From Puccinellia tenuiflora (taxonomy: Eukaryota > Streptophyta > Magnoliopsida > Poales > Poaceae): a stretch of DNA of 64,000 nt. Positions 22,673 to 34,250 of this stretch are shown here, piece after piece. The position numbers were made by a program, and so were the translations under genes. The notes below the pieces were generated by a model that saw only the letters and a program-made list of their open reading frames with translations, did no database searches and was not told the origin of the DNA. Location of the stretch: NCBI GenBank assembly GCA_012064385.1, contig QRDG01002501.1:8933-72932 (forward strand), in the 5' to 3' direction. Position 1 is the first letter of the stretch, and each line of letters opens with the position of its first letter.

Positions 22673-25600
22673 CTATCCATGATGATCTTGGTTGTCAGGA
22701 GGCCAGTATGGGTAAGGCCATTCTGTCTCTTGGGAGTGAGGGATCGAGGTCTCCTGCAATAGGATAGGAAAAGTGGTCAAAAAGGAACAACCCCAGTGAA
22801 GTGCAACAGCTGATTCAAGTGAGAAAGCTACGACATCACTAGAAAGAGAGCAGGATACATGTTCAGTAGATAAAAAAAGAGTCGACATCGTGTATTTGAA
22901 TCCAACTGTTCACTATCACATTTTACACTCTAGAGTCCAGAAGACATGAAGGTTTGAAGTGAGAGAGATACGGCATCACTTGACGTGTCTTTGTAAAGGA
23001 TTTGGCAGATCTGGATTAGACATGAGAGATAAGAAAGCAGTTTGTTTGTGCTGTCGGAATATGTACAGTTTGCAAGCAAGGACCTTGTGCTAACCTACCA
23101 GTGATAACACTAACTTGCAATTTGCATGCATGATTCAATGTGAATCGATTGCTAGAAAAGAGAGAGAAATATCAAATGCGTAGTCCATTTACTTTGCTAT
23201 TAATTTCCACAAGAGATAACAGTAACCAACTCTAGTACTACAGGTGTACGTAGTCTGAAGAACAAGAAGGGGCCACCGACACGGGAGAAAAAGCTCCCAT
23301 TTTCGTCCATATGGTCATGAAAGCAGGAAAGTATGGCCTTGTTTTTTACGTTGGTCTTTGGGCACCCCTTTGGCACTCGAAAGAAAAGCAAAGGGTGGTC
23401 CTTGTTTGCATATATTCATGATGTCTCTTCTATCTCACTAGCAAGGGCCAAGGAGCACTAAAGATCTCTCTCGGCAGCCATGCATGCTGTAAAAGCGCCT
23501 AAAATGACGAATTTATAAATAGGAAACAAATTGGGATAAAAAGCTGTCATGCTGAAGGACTTGTTCCAGAGCCCTATGGGGACAAAGAAACTGCGAGGCC
23601 CCACACTGAAGTTTCCTCAGGGACCCCCTGGAGCAGTCTTTCTTTTCTATGCCCTATACCACACAACTTGCAGCTTTCCCACCTATATCTATATGAATCA
23701 AGCTAACCAAATGTGGATTATAACTTATTAGGGACTAATGTGTTTAGCTCTTAAACCGTGTGAAAAGGTCACATGCAGCCTCTCATATATGGATATTTGC
23801 AGGAATCACAAACATATAAATCACGGCAAGCCATGTTTTACTTGTCAGTTTGCATACGTCCTGAGGAAGCAATCAAATATAAGTGGGACAAAATTACTTA
23901 CTCCTTTTGTGCATGTAGACGTGCAGCCCATTATCAGTTCTTCCAAGCCGGCAGACCTGCGGTCAATCTTTTGATGCTGCTGTTGTTGCATGTTCTGTGG
24001 TAATAATGTTGGAATGGAACAGTAACTAAAGCATTCTTTTAGTAAAGAGGAAAAGAAAAGGGCAAAGGAACTATGAAGATAATTCTGTCTTGCGCAAGGG
24101 ATCAATTAATTTGCACGACACAATATATCTGAATTAACTAAAATCTCAGTAGAAAAATAATAGCCGTGTACTTTAACAAAACAGTGATTTCGCAGCCTAT
24201 ATGTAAGTATCAACCTATCTAGAAACTTAACATGCCACACAGAGAATCCTTCTAAAAATGTCTATGTTCTGCTCTCACTATATATATTCCTGTAAAAAAC
24301 TGCAATGCATCTTCGAACACAAGTTACACAACATAAAGTTGGTGGAAAATATTTATATGCATTGTACAGTGAAAATTACATTGCACCAAAGTTGACGTTC
24401 AGGAGAAAACACCCATGCTTAAAAAAATGTCATTTTACATGGCATGTTTTATTTGTATACAATTAATGAAAATATTTTTAATGCTAAACCAAAGGAATGT
24501 TTATGACATTTAGATGTGTGCTTAAGTAAGTGAGGTTTTATTTTAGATACAGTCTGGAAATTAGTTCTTGTATATTTATTAGCAATCCTAGCTAGAGAAT
24601 CCTAGTACAAAAAATAATGTTTTTTTAAAAGGGGGCAAAAGGTTTGCCCTGATGTATTAACTAAGGAGATGTACAAGAAAGTAAAGATAGGAATTGATGT
24701 GAATTCTTAAGTAAGAAAATGGATGTTAAATTGCACAGAGAATGTGTGTTTTTCAATTTTAATAAGCCGTGCAAGTGTCAATTTTTTTAAACGTGTCAAA
24801 AGATTTCCCATTTCATTAATTAAGAAGGAGAGTCAAATAAATAACGCCAAAACCTGAAAAATTAAACAACTCCAGGGGACTGCAACTCATGGGGGCATGA
24901 GTGCACAAGACAAAATAAACACACACTAGTTAGTTTTTTTTCCTTAATTAACGTGAACATTTTCAATATGAATGGACACATGCGTTCATGTTGTGGTTTC
25001 AACCTTGCGTTAGAGACTTCAGTTACGCAGAATACACAAGCAAAATATTTAAGATAAATGTATACAAGTAAGAAAACAAACTAGCAGGATGGAATCACCT
25101 GAAATTTGTCATGGTGGAGAAAAATTGCTGGCACATGAAACTGATCGTGGTCGAGCACAACAGACGTATGCTGCAGCGGTGGCGGAACTGTAGTGGAAAC
25201 GGTGTTCGTCGGCCTACTGACGAGGAATGCCGTGGCTGGCACCGCCATCGTTGCAAGCTCCGACCGGTGAGGTTGTTGTTCCCGCTGGCCGGCATGCTGC
25301 TGGTCCGATCTTCCAAGCTGATCGGATGGCATCTGATCACCACCTATGCCAACCTGCTCAACACACATACAAATGCTGAAATAATCCATTCATATTCTCT
25401 TATATATTCACGGAAAAATCGTATATATATAGCTAGTCTTCTTTATGTGTCACTCATTAATTCCCGTTCGCTTTCCGTTATGCTGTTACGTGCATTGTCT
25501 GAGCTTTCGCCAGTTCATTTTTTTCCTTAGGTAGGCGAGAATGGGACGCACGCATCAATTATTCAAAAAGAAATATGTTGGTAGTTTTTGCTTTCACGGT

Positions 25601-27576
25601 GGGTGGATGGTTTCTAGCCGGCGTTGCTTGCAGTTTGAGTAAAATGATGTGAGGCTCGAACTAATTAAAAGGGACCTGCCGCTCTCTCCCATGCTATGTG
25701 ATGTGCATGTATGTAGCTCATCTCTTGCTTTTCAATGGCACATCCTGCACATTAGGTCAGCTACCCCAAACGGCCCATCCACACGTATGCGTCAGGAAAA
25801 CCCATCTAACCAAACAGAAATGACCTATCTATATCGATCTTCAACTCAAAACAAACAAGAGACCTGAAACTATAGGATGAGCATGCATGCATGGGAATGG
25901 ACGGACCGACCAACAAAGCTGTACTTCGCGAGATCTGCATGATGTGCACCCTGGACCCACCGGCAGCGTTAGCTAAGCGTACATGCATAATCTATATCTT
26001 TGAACATATTTTAGCAGCAACAAACTAAAGTTTATCCATGTGAAAAAAAAATTATCGAAATGCTGCGAAGAAAAAAAAAAGGTTTGACTAGTTACCTCCT
26101 CGAAGCTCTTCCTGAAAGGCGCGAAGCTGAAATGGTCCCCGGAATGCTTCAAATGCTGCATCTCAATGGCCGCCGCGACCGCGTACCCAGCCGGGTACGA
26201 CGTCGCCGACAGCGCCTCATGGTCCCTCGACGAGCAGCTGCCGCTGCCGCTGTCCCTCAGGCGCTGCTCCTGCACCGCCGCCGCAGCAATGGCTGCAGCA
26301 CCGTCGGTGGCGGCGGAGGTGGAGGACCAGCTGCACTGCCTGGGCTGCGTCTGGTAGAAGATCTTGCAGACGACCAGCTCCCCCTCCTTCTCCTCCTCGA
26401 GGTCGCCGAGGTGGTACTGGTGCATCACCCAGTTGGTCTTCTCCGGCTTGCGGTGCTTGCCGAAGTTGGTGTAGAGCACAAGAATCTTCTTGCACCCCTT
26501 CTGCCGGCCGCTCGCCATCACCGGCCGGGTCTTGCCGGTCTTGTGCCACCTCGTCTCACCCTTGTGCACGTCGCACTCGGTCTGAATCTTGCGCCGCTTC
26601 CTCGTGCCCGTCGTGTAGGCCTTGGAAGGCCGGTGGAAGAAGTGCTTGCTTAGGCCGTCCATTGTCACACCTGGTCGATGATCAGAGGCAGGAATTAATT
26701 TGGTATTGGTGAGTGGGAGGCCTATGTTTTCTTGACAGATGCAACAAACCTCTGGAAAAAGAGAAGGCATGGAAAGGGAGGAAAGAAACCTATTTGGAAA
26801 CTTCAGAAGCATCTTACCATCATGACATAGAGAGGAGAGAGAGAGTGAGAGATGAGACTAGGCAGGCAGGCACAACTTTCCATAAACAATATTAGTTCTC
26901 TTTGCATATACCCAAGAGCACATGTAGATCAGAACACTAAGAATAGAGGAGTAGAGCACATCAAGAACAACAAGAGAATATATGCCATACCCCCAAATCC
27001 GAACCACAACACATAATTCATGGAGAAACATATATATAATCCCAACAAGGAAAGCTAGAGTTTTGCAAAAAGCAAGGGATAAATTTGTGCGAGTATAGGG
27101 TAGTTTCAGTTAACGTTTCTGTTCATGGCTAAGCTTAGGGGTAGCTAGCTAGCCATCTCACACACTCTCACCTGGAAGTTTCTCAGGATGGGTGTAGCAT
27201 ATGCCGTCCTCCCCGTCTATCGTTGGTATGAACTCATCGATGAGAGGGTGAGATCTGGAGCCTTCCTCCCTCACCTTGGCCTCAAGGTGCTCGATCAGCT
27301 CCTGGTCCGTCGGATCGAACTTGACGCCAGCCGGCAGCCCCAACCAATCCTTCTTGCAGTTTACGCCAATCAAATCATCAGGTTGCACCATTCAAGAACC
27401 CTAACGCGCGCCTAGTACACGCACTTCCGTACAGAAAGGCAAAACGGAATTGACATACTCACCGGTTTGCAGTCGAGCTTGTGGCGGCAGTTGGGGCAGT
27501 GCCTGGCGGTGGAGATCCGGTGTTCCTCGAGCTTGGCGTCGATGAGCTCCGAGCTGCTGATGTGACCCCTGTTCAT
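22673..27576 (-). CDS. NAC075-like: NAC transcription factor, NAC075/SND2 clade
   Basis: Six exons with GT-AG introns join in phase: 27576-27463, about 27349-27172, 26670-26096, 25353-25099, 23994-23902 and 22753-22673. They give about 431 aa. Residues 1-38 include MNRGHISSSELIDAKLEEH and a CPNC pair (Cys27/Cys30). The NAC DNA-binding domain follows (GLPAGVKFDPTDQELIEHLE, PLIDEFIPTIDGEDGICYTH, FFHRPSKAYTTGTRKRRK, WHKTGKTRPVM, TNWVMHQYHLG, GELVVCKIFYQTQPRQC), spanning about residues 40-230. The tail carries the clade-typical GLEELIMGCTS (exon 5) and ends WPPDNQDHHG. Family members are nuclear activators linked to secondary wall, vessel and flowering control in Arabidopsis; the role here is inferred. 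The exon 2 acceptor is an unusual AAG at 27353 or 27350, and both are in frame. No disabling change was seen. Confidence 0.92.
24605..24850 (-). repeat. Two short retroposon-tail-like repeats in NAC intron 4
   Basis: T-rich starts at about 24620 and 24781 are followed by similar text: GGCAAAAGGTTTGCCC... and GTCAAAAGATTTCCC..., then ...ATTAA.TAAG(A/G)AG. This pattern, T-run then CAAAAG then TTTCCC/TTGCCC then ATTAA, is common in Triticeae introns. It looks like the minus-strand 3' ends of LINE- or SINE-type elements. Assignment is by pattern only. Confidence 0.35.
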
Positions 27577-27617
27577 GTCTGGTTCACGCGCGGCCGCCGG
27601 AGACGGTGTCCATGCAT
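27573..27617 (-). promoter_or_regulatory. Upstream ORF overlapping the NAC start codon (ATGA)
   Basis: In the NAC 5' leader an ATG at 27617-27615 opens a 14-codon frame. Its TGA stop (27575-27573) overlaps the main ATG (27576-27574) as ATGA. A second upstream ATG at 27613-27611 opens a 9-codon frame ending at 27584. If transcription starts upstream of 27617, as the TATA motif suggests, scanning ribosomes meet both before the NAC start. Confidence 0.5.
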
Positions 27618-27808
27618 GCGTAGGGTGTACTCCGGCCGTACGTCTTGCTAGCGAGCTAGCTGGAAGGGATCAGAATAATTAACAAGCTTGTACGGAACAC
27701 AGGCACAATTCGGAACCAAGGAGAAGCGAACCGAGGAGAGTCGAGGACTCGAGGTAGGCGGAGCTAGCGGAAGAAGGAGAGGGCAACGAGTGAGGGAGAG
27801 AGGACTAC

Positions 27809-27815
27809 ATATATA
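27809..27815 (-). promoter_or_regulatory. Candidate TATA box of the NAC gene
   Basis: TATATAT on the minus strand about 235 bases before the NAC ATG. It is followed downstream by a CT-rich leader (TCCTCTCTCCCTCACTC), typical of plant 5' UTRs. Confidence 0.5.
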
Positions 27816-28811
27816 AAAAAAAATCGAGGCAGGCAGCCTGCTGCTTTCACCAGTTTAATACGAGTGAGAGAGAGCAGAATTCCTTACCGAGCTACTTTAA
27901 CTCAAGCCACACACCCGGTGGCCGGCTGGCCCCTTGAGGAAAAGTTAAAGGGCCCCTCCTCGTTTTACTTAGCTTCTCTTTCTCTCTCAAGCACAACACA
28001 GCACAGACAAAACACACTGGCACGCGCATACAGACACCTTTCATATGTCCATGCTAAAATTAAACTGGCTGTAAGAAGTAAGATGATGCCAACCACACAT
28101 ATGCACAACTTCGGTGGTAGATGTTTAGCGTTGATATGCTTGTATATTTTATATATAGGACTTCAGGAGTGCAGAGGCTGGGCTTGCTGGCCAGCAAGCT
28201 ACTAGTAAAACCAAAAGCAAAAGGCAAGAAGAACTGCTGTACCGCCAGCCACACCACACACCACAGCTGTTACTGCAGATTCTACACACTGTACTGCACT
28301 CACTCACACGCAGAAAGAAAGAGAATGGTGAGCTCAAAGCTCCCTACGAATGGAGACTAGCTAGCATCTATAGTATAGTCATGGAAGATTGCCATGCATC
28401 TCAAACGGTCAACAATTCCCTTCTGCAAAACCGTGTAGACTTAGCAAATTCCGTTTTGTCAAGTAAACTGATTTGCAGGTATGTTGTTTGGCTTTTATAG
28501 CAAATTATTGCGGGGAATTCAAAACCCCCACCCGAAATAAATTAAAATTAAATAAATGAATTTGCAGCTAAAACAAAAATTACACATGCTATCTGAGGAT
28601 ATGGGCAATCTAATGGGTAGAGAGGGAACACCATCAAATATACATTAATGTCCGCGCTCTTCCGAATTATCCAGATCACTGGCCTCAAGACGAGGGTGTT
28701 GGCAACGAATGATGGGAGTTGACGCAGAGGTGAGAAGTACATCGACAAACATCCTCATGTGGCCGATGGACGAATACCAAGCACAGGAAGGACTTCTCTG
28801 AGAAAACTGTG
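27816..28811. other. Intergenic DNA upstream of the NAC gene
   Basis: No coding sequence supported. Probably holds the distal NAC promoter. A GAGAGAG tract is near 27864-27876, and simple CACACA stretches lie at 28245-28310. Confidence 0.5.
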
Positions 28812-30245
28812 ATCACCGAAAGATGTGTAGAATATCTTCAACCAAGTGGGGCTAGAAGGTGTAGAGGAGGCAATCGATCCAAGAGTGTAGACAAACACTC
28901 TCGTATTCGTGTTCTCATGGCAGGGCATCGAGAAGAATATGTACACTTTTCAAGGAGAGAAGCAATACTAGTTGAAGTCTCCGAGAGGTGGGCATACACC
29001 ACTACCGGTAAATAAGGTGGTAGGCCGCGTAGGCGGAGATTTAAAGGGGGGTTGCTGACAAGCACGCTAAGCATCATAACAGAGGGATGTGAAGGGTGAG
29101 GGGAAAAGAGGATGCATATGGTTTCGTGAGAATCCAACCAATCGTGCTCTCTAAGGTTGCTCGTCGCATAAGTCGTGAAGACCGGACAATTATAGACAAC
29201 TAGAAGAATGCCCCACTCGTTGTAGCGGGAATCTCCTTATAAACTCCATTGTGTGAATAGAGTGGTATAAGAGACATGAAACTTGAAGTTCTCTACATGG
29301 ATATGGCCATAATCATGTAAGACAGTTCATTCGGTTCTAATACATGAACACAAATCCATAACCCGGGGTGGGCTACTCCCTTCTCATCATGGAGGCGATG
29401 GGAAGACATTGGAGAGGCCGGAGAGGCAACCGGACGCGACTCCGACAGCGTTTCCCCTCAAATTACCGTCTTGTTTCTCTGTTTTTGTGCTTCTCTCTTT
29501 GCAACGCCTCCTCATGGAAGTTCGCGGAACCATTCCTTATTCAGATGGTTTTAGATCAAAACAAAGGTTTGATGACCGAGGGGCCATATGACCCCTCGGT
29601 GCGCCGATCGAAAACCATTGACGAACCTCATAGATCCATAATGCGAGGGGACACGAGTGCTCGACTCCTATATATGAATAATAATCCAGTCGCCAAGAGG
29701 AAACTGGTAGACTTCGATTCAGATTCGTTCTGTTAGCTAGCTCCCTAACCTAGTAGCAAGTTGGCACTCCACGCTTTGTCTGCCCGCCCTGGAATGGTTA
29801 TGCCAAACTCAATGGTGTGTTATAGATAGGGCTGGGGCGTGTTCCTCTAGTTTTCTTTGGTCATGCTGAGATTCAATGGCTCTCTTAGGCGAAACTCCTC
29901 AAACCTAGACCGATCTTTGCCGCACTGATCCTCATGAGAAATCTTACTCAAGATCTTATCTTGTCCTGAGAACATAGCAATGACTATAGAAGAAAGGTAT
30001 ACAAAATGAGAAGAGGGCTCAAATTGTCTAAGAGATCCAGATCCCACATAAAATAAAATAAGATGAGGTGAACCAATGACCGAGAACCACTGTCAGAGAA
30101 CCACAAACCATTGACCCAGGACTGTCGAGAACCACCGACCGAGAAACACTGACCGAGAACAATGGACGGAGTACGACCGACCGCAAACCACTGACCGAGG
30201 ACTACCGACAGAGAATCACCGACTACCGACTGATAATCATGTGCT
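28812..30245. repeat. Duplicated repeat, unit 1 (A-B)
   Basis: Segment A (28812-29345) and segment B (29360-30245) recur as A' (30246-30730) and B' (from about 32735), in the same order and orientation, with an A-to-A' spacing of about 1.43 kb. Shared text includes GAAGCAATACTAGTTGAAGT (A) and GACATTGGAGAGGCC-type text (B). No transposase or protein family is recognised. A minus-strand frame with PPYLPVxVxAHLSETSTSIAS is conserved between A and A'. Unit 1 ends in degenerate GACCGAGAACCAC repeats (30070-30240). Confidence 0.75.
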
Positions 30246-30776
30246 CACCGAAGACGTGTAGAATATCTTCAACCGAGTGGGGCTAGAATGTGCCGATCCA
30301 AGAGTGTAGGCAAACACCCTCGTATGCGTGTTCTCATGGCAGGGCATCCAAAAGAATATGTACACTTTTCAACAAGAGAAGCAATACTAGTTGAAGTCTC
30401 CGAGAGGTGGGCAAACACCAGTACTGGTAAATAAGGTGGTAGGCCGCATAGGCAGAGATTTAAAGGTTTGTCGCTGACAAGCACACTAAGCAGAATAGCG
30501 GAGAGATGCGAGGGGCGAGGAGAATTCATATGGTTTCGCGAGAATCCAACCCAATCATGCTCTCTAAGGTTGCTTATCACATAAGTTGTGAAGACCGGAC
30601 AATTGGAGACAACTAGAAGAATACCCCACGCGTTACAACATGAATCTCCTTAGAGACATGAAACTTGAAGTTGTCTACATGGATATGACGATAAACATTT
30701 AAGACAACTCATATGGTTCTAATACATGATAGCACATAGAGATAGATTGATCAAGATACTTCCACCCGACCTAACC
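30246..30776. repeat. Duplicated repeat, unit 2 left part (A')
   Basis: Second copy of segment A, with many substitutions and small gaps relative to 28812-29345, so the duplication is old. It is cut from its B' part by the gag-only LTR element. Confidence 0.75.
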
Positions 30777-30781
30777 CGACA
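30777..30781. repeat. Probable target-site duplication CGACA (left)
   Basis: CGACA before the left LTR, against CGACC (32718-32722) after the right LTR. Four of five bases match, consistent with an old insertion. Confidence 0.55.
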
Positions 30782-32717
30782 TGTTGTGAACGCCTATGCT
30801 GCGCAGATTCTAGGGATGGTGGGCAAGATAGTTGCCTGCGGGTAGGTGCCGTGATCGGTGAGTTGAGAAGATAACAGGGGTAGGTCAGAGAAATTAGAGA
30901 GGTAGGGATTAGCAATTGGAAGATTGGGGGTTTACTTATGCTTGACCCAAAGCACACGGGATACACATTCTCTTATAGGAGGACCAACGCCAGGAGACCT
31001 ACTAGGACTAGTAGTAGTATTCAACAAGGAATCTTTGACTCTAACACGTATTTGACCTGGACTTTAATTATGGAAACTCCCATCTATACTACTAACGTCA
31101 CAACACTACTCCCCCCATGAAGAGACAGCTCATCCTCGAGTTATAATTCATGGCGGTTCTTCCTCCTCGACGTCATCAATAGCTTCAAGGTAGAAAAGAC
31201 GTTGACAACGCGCGATGGCCTCTTGAGAATTTTTCATCGTAGTTGAAACACAGTCCTTTCTCCCTTCTTCTTCCATCTCTGCTGCTGTCAATCGGCGAAG
31301 CATCCGTTCTTCCCCAACTAGAACTGTACCCGTCAAGGACATACCTGGCGGCTTTCTGATGGCCGTAGATGAGTTCTCCTTACAGGTTGCTGCTATGATA
31401 GTTGCCTGCTGCTCGTAAGAGCATGCCATACTCATGGCAACCTGAAGGTCCAGCGGCTTTTGCATCTCAACATCCACACGGAGCAAATCCGTCAGGCCTA
31501 ACGTAAACAATTGAACCTGCTGCTTTGTCGAAAGGGTATCATTATGAGCAAGCAGGGACAAAAAATTCTCCACATATTCTGTCATTGTTCTGGATTGCCT
31601 CATTCGTGCAATTTCACCAAGAGGATTGCTTCTGATTGGATGCCCAAAACAAAGGTTACAACACTCTTTGAACCTGGGCCATGATGGCATCCCTTCATCC
31701 CTCTCCAAGTGCATGTACCACTCCTAAGCAACACCAACCATGTGATAGGCTGCCAACCAAACTTTGAAAGCTTCATCCGTGCGTTGTCCTCAAAAAAATT
31801 ATTCACAATGATCAAGCCCAGTGAGCGGATCTTCCTTGCCATCAAACTTAAGAAAATCCAATTTATGTTAGCGAGGGGCCCCTGCTGTCACTGTGACTTT
31901 CGGGGTGGGAGGGGCGGGCTAGATATTTGGAAAGCTCGATTGTTGTTGTTGTGGTGCGAACAATTGAAACCTCGTCTGATGCGGATGTGGTGCATATGGC
32001 CTTGTCGAGGTTGATGCCCCTGTAGTAAACCGCGGAGCTATCGGCATCTGTTGTGACAATGAAGGAAACTGCTGTGAGAAATGCGACAGATTCATCGAGG
32101 GCAACCCCATCGAGGCGGTGAGTGTGTTTGCCACTTCCGCATCTGTGAGAGTCGCTACAACACCAGATGAGGCGAGCGGCTGGAGGTCTTCTGGTTTCAT
32201 CACGAGGCCATCGTCGATCGCCTTCTCCTCCAAGGACTTGATGCGTATATCAAGGGCTGCAAAGCCCTCTTCCATCTTCTTGAGGATAGCCTCCTGCATC
32301 TTAACGATGATTGCAACCATGTCGCCATCGGTTGTTTTCTTCTTGTCGCCGTCGGAAGGCATGATGGTCGGCTCTGATACCAAGATGTTGTGAACGCCTT
32401 TGCTGCGCAGATTATAGGGATGCTTCACCGGTGGGCGAGATCGTTGCCTGCGGGTAGGTGCCGTGATCGGCAAGTTGAGAAGATAACGGGGGTAGATCAG
32501 AAAAATTAGAGAGGTAGGGATTAGCAATTGGAAGATTCGGGGTTTACTTCTGCTTGGTCCAAAACACACGCGATACACATCCTCTTATAGGAGGACCAAC
32601 GCCAGGAGACCTAATAGGACTAGTAGTAGTATTCAACTAGGACTCTTTGACTCTGACACGTATTTGACCTCGACTCTAATTATGGAAACTCCCATCTATA
32701 GTACTAACATCACAACA
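30782..32717 (-). mobile_element. Non-autonomous gag-only LTR retrotransposon (TR-GAG-like)
   Basis: The 1,936-bp element reads on the minus strand. Its LTRs are 30782-31105 (324 bp) and 32386-32717 (332 bp), both with TGTTGTGA...TCACAACA ends. They align along their whole length but differ at many positions. The PBS TGGTATCAGAGC (minus strand, plus 32371-32382) matches the initiator tRNA-Met type. A G-rich polypurine tract (GGGGGGAG, plus about 31109-31117) abuts the other LTR. Only gag-like sequence lies between. There is no protease, reverse transcriptase or integrase, so mobilisation must have used enzymes from another element. It lies within unit 2 of the duplicated repeat. Confidence 0.85.
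31148..32362 (-). pseudogene. Retrotransposon gag, degraded
   Basis: An ATG at 32362-32360 (MPSDGDKKK) lies directly after the PBS. The N-terminal part has a helical region (MVAIIVKMQEAILKKMEEGF) and a Gln/Pro-rich linker. After a stop at 31919 the typical plant gag core appears, with LDFLKFDGKEDPL-like text near 31860, then EWYMHLERDEG, PIRSNPLGEIARMRQ and FTLGLTDLLR (31714-31400). The product would be a nucleocapsid precursor. Stops near 31919 and 31800 make this copy non-functional. No zinc knuckle was seen. Confidence 0.75.
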
Positions 32718-32722
32718 CGACC
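32718..32722. repeat. Probable target-site duplication CGACC (right)
   Basis: Pairs with 30777-30781 with one mismatch. Confidence 0.5.
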
Positions 32723-33430
32723 CAACACGACGATCTGTGGCTCGGGGTGGGAAAACATTGGAGAGGCCAAAGAGGCAACTAGAGGAGACTACGGAAGCAT
32801 TTCACCCTTCAATCTTCATTGGCAACGATCTTTTGTTTCTCTATTTTTTTGTGTTCTCTATTTGCGGCGCCTCCCCCTGTAAGTCCCCGGACCATGCCTT
32901 ATTTAGATGGTTTTAGGTCAAACAAATGTTCGATGATCGAGGCCAGATGTTCCCCTTGGTGCACTGACCGAGAACCACTGACGAACCCCATAAACCCATA
33001 AACGCGAGGGGACGCGAGTGGTCGACTCCTTACGAATAACAATCTAGTCGGCAAGAGGAAACTGGTAGTTTTCGATTCAGTTTTGTTCTATCAGCTAGCT
33101 CCCAGACCTAGTAGCAAGTAGGCACTCCATGCTTTGTTCACCCTGGAATGGTTATAGTCAACTCAATGGTGCATTATAGATAGGGGTGGGGTGTGTTCTT
33201 CTAGTCCACTTTGGCCATGCTGAGATTCAATGGCTCTCTTAGGCGAAACACCTCAAACCTAGACAAATCCTTACCAAATTGATCCTCATGAGAAATCTTA
33301 CTCGAGATCTTATCTTGTCCCGAGAACATAGTAGTGACTATAGAAGAAAGGTATCCAAAATGAGAAGAAGGCTCAAATCATCTAAGAGGTCCATATCCAA
33401 CCTAAAATATAAAATAGATAAGGTGAACTA
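32723..33430. repeat. Duplicated repeat, unit 2 right part (B')
   Basis: Matches segment B of unit 1 (29360-30060) with substitutions. Shared text includes CCTAGTAGCAAGT and GCTGAGATTCAATGGCTCTC. It continues A' across the gag-only element. Confidence 0.7.
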
Positions 33431-33780
33431 CTGACCGAGACCAATGATCGAGAGCCACCGACCGAGAACCAGTGACTAAGAACAATGGACGGAGTACGAC
33501 CGACAAAGAATCATCGATCAAGTAATACCGCGAGGACTATCGACCAAGAACCACCGATAGAGTAATACTAACCGAGAACCACCGACCGACTACCAACGGT
33601 CAAGGATTACCAACGAGGACCACTACCGAACACTTCCAACCGAGAACCACCGGCCGAAGACTACCGATCGAGAAGCACCGAGACCGAGAACCATCAATCC
33701 AAGACTATAGAGACCCACCGATCAAGGACTACCAACAAAAAACCACCGACAGAGAAACAATTATAACCGAGGAGGACTGC
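33431..33780. repeat. Degenerate short tandem repeat (GACCGAGAACCAC)
   Basis: A 10-20-bp motif, roughly ACCGACCGAGAACCACC with variants (GATCGAG, GACCAAG, GACAGAG), is repeated more than fifteen times. The shorter matching array of unit 1 is at about 30075-30240. No open frame runs through it. Confidence 0.7.
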
Positions 33781-34250
33781 AGCTGCTCGAGATCTACCAC
33801 GAAGCGCTAGGGGCTATCTACACAAACCATTGACCCCGACGCCTACCGATCTGGGTTCCATCCATACAGGTCATCTACGGATCAGTACCGGACTACACCA
33901 GTCCAATGTCCGTCAGATACTCAATATATACTTCAACTACATCATGCATTATACTCACCCTTCAAAGTTTTGTTGAGTCTCATGGCTCAACTTTGCATGC
34001 AGGTTAGCAAGTCCACGAGTTGAGATGATGTCGAGTAGTCGAACACATCCACCGGACAGAGCATCACAAAGCTCACAATTCTGAGCTTACCAAATATTTT
34101 TCATACTAGGTGCACTGATTGTTTCCTAGACATGTCATTTTGTCATGGAAATTGTTGCTTATTGTGTGACTATAAATTTGTATGTTGAATTATATTTGCT
34201 ATAATATGAATCTAGTATAAGCAGAAACTAATTATCTTTGTCATGTTAAT
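33781..34250. other. Non-coding DNA, nothing recognised
   Basis: AT-rich from 33900. No ORF, terminal repeat or RNA gene seen. Confidence 0.5.

Noticed and set aside
28999..29010. CACTACCGGTAAA at 28999 as the left end of the CACTA element that ends at 34528
   Set aside because: The flanking sequence on both sides is shared with the second copy A' (near 30420), so there is no boundary at this point. The 3-bp neighbours also do not match those at 34529.
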